From NCBI GenBank assembly GCA_001247695.2, contig LGRX02025793.1, positions 1-64,000 on the forward strand: a DNA stretch of 64,000 bases. The letters run 5' to 3'. The first letter of the stretch is position 1. Each line of letters opens with the position of its first letter. Positions 60,128-64,000 of the stretch are shown piece by piece. The notes under the pieces were generated by a model. That model was not told the DNA's origin. It saw only the letters and a program-made list of their open reading frames with translations, and searched no databases. Origin of the DNA: Cymbomonas tetramitiformis. Taxonomy: Eukaryota > Chlorophyta > Pyramimonadophyceae > Pyramimonadales > Pyramimonadaceae. The position numbers and the translations under genes were made by a program.

Positions 60128-60800
60128 TAGTACGCATACACAAGTAGCATACCACGGATTCTCCCAACGGGCACCCTTGTACCGAGTATCGCTCGGTAGT
60201 AATGATGTACAACGATGTTGTGGACTACGAGACCCATTTTTGGGGACCCCGGTCGATATCTAAGGTGCATATTCGAGTTATGAAGAGATGCCAGGGTCTA
60301 GCAGACAGTGTACTAGTACGCATGCACAAGTAGCATACCATGGATTCTCCCAATGGTCACCCTTGTACCGAGTATCGCTCGGAGATGATGTATAACGATA
60401 TTGTGGACTACGAGACCCATTTTGGGGGACTCCAGTCGATGTCTAAGGTGCATATTGGAGCATGCTTTGAAGAGATGCCAGGGCCTAGCACATAGCGTAC
60501 TAGTACGCATACACAAGTAGCATACCATGGATTCTCCCAACGGGCACCCTTGTACCGAGTATCGCTCGGTGATGATGTACAACGATGTTGTGGACTACGA
60601 GACCCATTTTTGGGACCCCGGTCGATGTCTAAGGTGCATTTTCGAGTTATGAAGAGATGCCAGGGCCTAGCAGACAGTGTACTAGTACGCATGCACAAGT
60701 AGCATGCCATGGATTCTCCCGATGGGCACCCTTGTACCGAGTATCGCTCGGAGATGATTTGTAACGATGTTGTGGACTACGAGGCCCTTTTTGGACCTTA
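60128..60800. repeat. ~185-bp tandem repeat with internal hairpin
   Basis: tacgcatacacaagtagcat starts at 60131, 60317, 60504 and 60685 (spacings 186, 187 and 181). Each unit includes ACCGAGTATCGCTCGGT, a 6-bp stem. No conserved ORF. The previous duplication has a similar spacing (184 bp). Confidence 0.9.
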
Positions 60801-62470
60801 ATCGAAGCATCATAGCAAGATGTGCAATATATATATGATTATATACGTTTATGCAGCAGAGAGCAACCCTACGTTACGCCGCAATTAGTCGAGTTTCTGA
60901 TATATTTCATGAACTTATAATGATTTTCGTGCACTTATAGGGTCTTAAGGATGAAAATTTCCCATCATTCACGACTTTTGATGATAAATGATTTTATGGG
61001 GATTTTTCTAGTATGGTCACCCTGCAAAAGTAGTGTGTAATGATCAAAGTCATCAATTTTGAGTCGTGGATGCATTATATATCCATATGTGTGAAGGTTT
61101 CCTAGTCAAGTGGAGTGTATGTGCATGAAATATCATATCATAACTCACACAACTCTAAGTAACGAAGAGGTTATGACGTTTTGGGTTTCAACAAGGAGAC
61201 CCTGATTTTGGGGGCCATTTCTTTGCTCCAGCTTGCGCATACCCACGAGAAGAAAACGGCACGGCGAGCTCGATGTGTGATGGAAGTAGCACTAGGGTGT
61301 GCAAAACATCAAAGTAGATATCAATATTGATTTTTTGAGACCTTAATGTGCTCGGACCTTCGCTCCATGGGATCACAATCAGGGATGGGGTACGATGGAA
61401 CTCGAAATTTTATAAGTGAAAAACATCCAAAAAATCAATTTTCTTCACATGCGGCGATAGTTGCCATGGTTATGGCAGGATATCGGCATTCTCATGGGGT
61501 AATGCATGTTGCACACTTCGAATACATCCCAATGAAGAGTCCTATCACCCTATACGAATATATATGGCCATCTACCGAGCGAAAACACCTTCGTAGACAA
61601 AGTACTTGTGATAGTACTTTCGAAATTAATTAATTTTCAGGTGTTTTATAGCATGAAAGCATACACGATTTACTCATGCACCTAAAGTTGCTTGTAGCGT
61701 GCACTATCATTCAAAATAATTCAAAAGGGTCCGAAATGGATTTCCTGAGCTGTAACTTGACCCGTGGAACCTGTTGAAAAGGCCCCATAATGGTTTTACT
61801 AAAGTACTTGTGACAGTACTGGAGCGCGGGGCAGTAGCCAAAAAGACGTCACTGGCTGCGGAGAAACGCTCGCACCAGTGACAGGCTGATATGTTCCGTA
61901 GTCATTTAAATTGTCGCCCATCATCATTGCGGTACTGTCGCAGCAGACGCGTTTCAGCGATAAATTCGGCTAAAATACGATTACTTACCGGTAAAAACAG
62001 CCGGCAAAAATAAATCTCGCGGAAAGGTTGCTTGGAAAAGAAGATTTTCTCCGCAACAACACGCTGCTGCTGTCGATTACGTCTCTAGCCTTGCGCACGG
62101 AAACGGCAGCAAGCTAGAGGTATCAGTAGTCGTTAAATTTCGCACGAATTCGCCACCAAGGGACAAATTGCGCGGAAAGATCACCGTACGAGAAAGAAAG
62201 GCACCAAAATACGGTCGGCGCTGAGCTTGTCGTCCAGTTACTGTCGTACGATTGCTGTCGGCACAAAAACTGCCAAGACTTGTCCGGCGAAAATTTGTCA
62301 ATTCAAACTAAAATTCCACCGTTACGCGAAGATTTCTGCGGTAAGGTCGCCGGAGAAAAAAGGTCGCTGGTTTGAGGCAATTTTTGAAGTCGTGAAGTCG
62401 TCACTATGCGGATACAGAGTCGATATAATTATGCGGATACGTGGTGTTCTCAAGAGAACAAGTCGCGCTG
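60801..62470. other. AT-rich intergenic region
   Basis: No gene, repeat array or mobile element recognised. Confidence 0.4.
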
Positions 62471-62471
62471 T

Positions 62472-63331
62472 TGATGTCTATTGGGCTCAAGGTGGGGTAA
62501 CCCACCGTAAGAACGCCTTACGGTGGGTTAACCATAGCGTAGTTTGTTAACACCATAATGCACATCGAATGGTCTCAAATATGGTCGATCATATGTGATT
62601 TCACAACTAGACATTCATGTTTAGCTGGACAAAGCCGAATGACATGTACTTGTGATCGGATATATCCGCGGTATCCATCCCAATATACCTCCGATGGCAC
62701 GTTCGGTGCCGTGATCCCAAATGCACACAAACGTGGCCCGATTTCTACGTTTCATCCACGATGCCAATGTGCGCATGGGTGTATTTCGTGAAGTTTGATC
62801 TATTTCTACCATCTTGAGTCAATACTTCGCGAGAAACATGCATATATAACCCCGTATATACAAAATATCGTCATTTTTGCCCTTAAGTATGGGAGAACAT
62901 TGAAATTGCAAATGTTTTTTTTCTGTTTTTTTTCTTAAGTTACTTGTGTAGAGTGGTATATTCGATATATCGAATGGCGCCAAGTATACGAAATATTTGT
63001 TATGGGCCATAGTTCATGAAAATATTGTGATAGGTACATTCCGAATGTGATGGGCATGTTCAAAATCTACCCAAAGATGCAATAATTGGGTAACCCACCG
63101 TAAGGATTTGAGGTGTTTTTCGCTTGACCCCTTGGTATTAGCACGCATATTAGACGCATCTATACAGTATGTAAAGTACTTTTTTCAAGTCCACGCACTA
63201 ATATAACCCCCAAGGTGTGTCGAAAAGCATGGGTTTGCCCAAGTTGGCACAATATGCTAGCTCTAACGATGCGGTTTTCGAATGTCTCTTACGGTGGGTA
63301 AACCCACCGTAAGGTGCGCCCAATAGACATT
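62472..63331. mobile_element. Candidate terminal-inverted-repeat element
   Basis: The left end ATGTCTATTGGGC...GGTAACCCACCGTAAG is matched in inverted orientation at the right end by CTTACGGTGGGT...GCGCCCAATAGACAT. Extra copies of TAACCCACCGTAAG lie at each end and at 63087. There is no transposase. The flanks share only TG, so the exact ends and target duplication are uncertain. Confidence 0.55.
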
Positions 63332-64000
63332 GAGCAGGGTACGGTTCTGTCGCCCAAAAGCGGGAATTGCTAGCTAAAATTGTGTTGGTACAGTGGGTTG
63401 TGGAACGCAAGTACCAATGACAATCGTGAACCACGACCACGCTGATACCAGTTGTTCGGTTTATGAGACTGAGCCAGTCTCACAGGTATGTAAGCAAACA
63501 CTTACAGGCAATATGATGCAGAGATCATAGGGTAATGTCGGATATTTCGGATTTCGGTTAAACTTTTACTGTTTGAGGTTACACGACACCAGAGGGTGGT
63601 GCCAATGTGTAACTAATTCAAAAACTGACATGAGAGCTTGCTCAGCTCTTTAAGTAGTAACATGTCGACTCGAATTCCCTCCGCTCACTTCGGATTCGAC
63701 AGTCACATTGCTCAGTCACTTCATGTTCACCAGTCCGATGTCCTGTCTTGTCATTCAGCCCTTGGGCTGCAGCTGCCAATCATACAATAATCTGATTTGC
63801 TGAATAATCATAGATCTATAAACGACATAATGATACTGACAGCACGCGCATGCCAATCGTTCATTAGTGCGAATATCGACTTCTGGTACAATGCCAAATC
63901 AACGCGCACCGAAACGAAATTTCAAAGAAGTTTTTTTTTTTAATTATAACAAAGGAGGAGTAAGAGGTGGAGCGACATTTGGTCAGGTATATGCCGGTTA
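63332..64000. other. Right edge, no gene recognised
   Basis: Non-coding by eye; a possible gene could begin beyond the window. Confidence 0.3.

Overview
This window is nuclear DNA of a eukaryote with intron-rich genes, most likely a green alga. Three observations support this: GT-AG introns throughout, a plant/algal-type plastid DUF21-CBS protein with an N-terminal extension that looks like a transit peptide, and a Mad3/BUB1 spindle-checkpoint gene. The many GC-rich ~28-bp minisatellites would fit a large repeat-rich prasinophyte genome (Cymbomonas-like). That species guess is inference only. All gene models below were assembled by hand from splice sites and reading phase. Where I give exon coordinates, the exon lengths sum to a multiple of three and the phases match at every junction.

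Layout, left end (1-9 kb). A minus-strand gene (786-5638) encodes an Ulp1/C48-type cysteine protease joined to a RanBP2-type zinc finger, a tandemly amplified proline-rich exon, a coiled coil and a new cysteine-rich C-terminal half. Inverted arrays of one 28-bp minisatellite lie on both sides of it (1-585 and 6066-7475). The second array fills the intron of a second minus-strand gene (5745-8360) whose paralogue lies at 51042-53417 on the other strand. 9-15 kb is mostly non-coding, with a 174-bp satellite at 11.7-12.7 kb.

15-21 kb is a nest of small LTR retroelements carrying at most a gag-like ORF and no recognisable pol: one element (15036-20123) is interrupted by another (15644-18923), with a deletion derivative next door (20179-20951). 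Another full element (45634-48162) and a solo LTR (48392-48601) lie further right. Five-base target-site duplications define all five insertions.

21.3-29.1 kb holds a complete 19-exon MADBUB/BUB1 kinase gene of about 1,075 residues, with an N-terminal KEN box, Mad3 homology region and an intact-looking kinase. 32.2-43.9 kb holds a 13-exon minus-strand gene for a plastid DUF21/CBS/CorC-HlyC membrane protein (~690 residues). One of its introns carries a 5'-truncated R2-like LINE in antisense, and another carries minisatellites.

44-64 kb contains a TTAA-flanked fold-back MITE, a family of palindromic repeats, the second paralogue (51.0-53.4 kb), a convergent small gene of unknown function (54.1-55.4 kb), a duplicated tRNA-like unit, a glutamine-rich protein gene with a 102-bp coding repeat (57.7-59.6 kb), a 185-bp tandem repeat and a terminal-inverted-repeat element near the right edge. 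No operons, rRNA genes or CRISPR arrays are visible.
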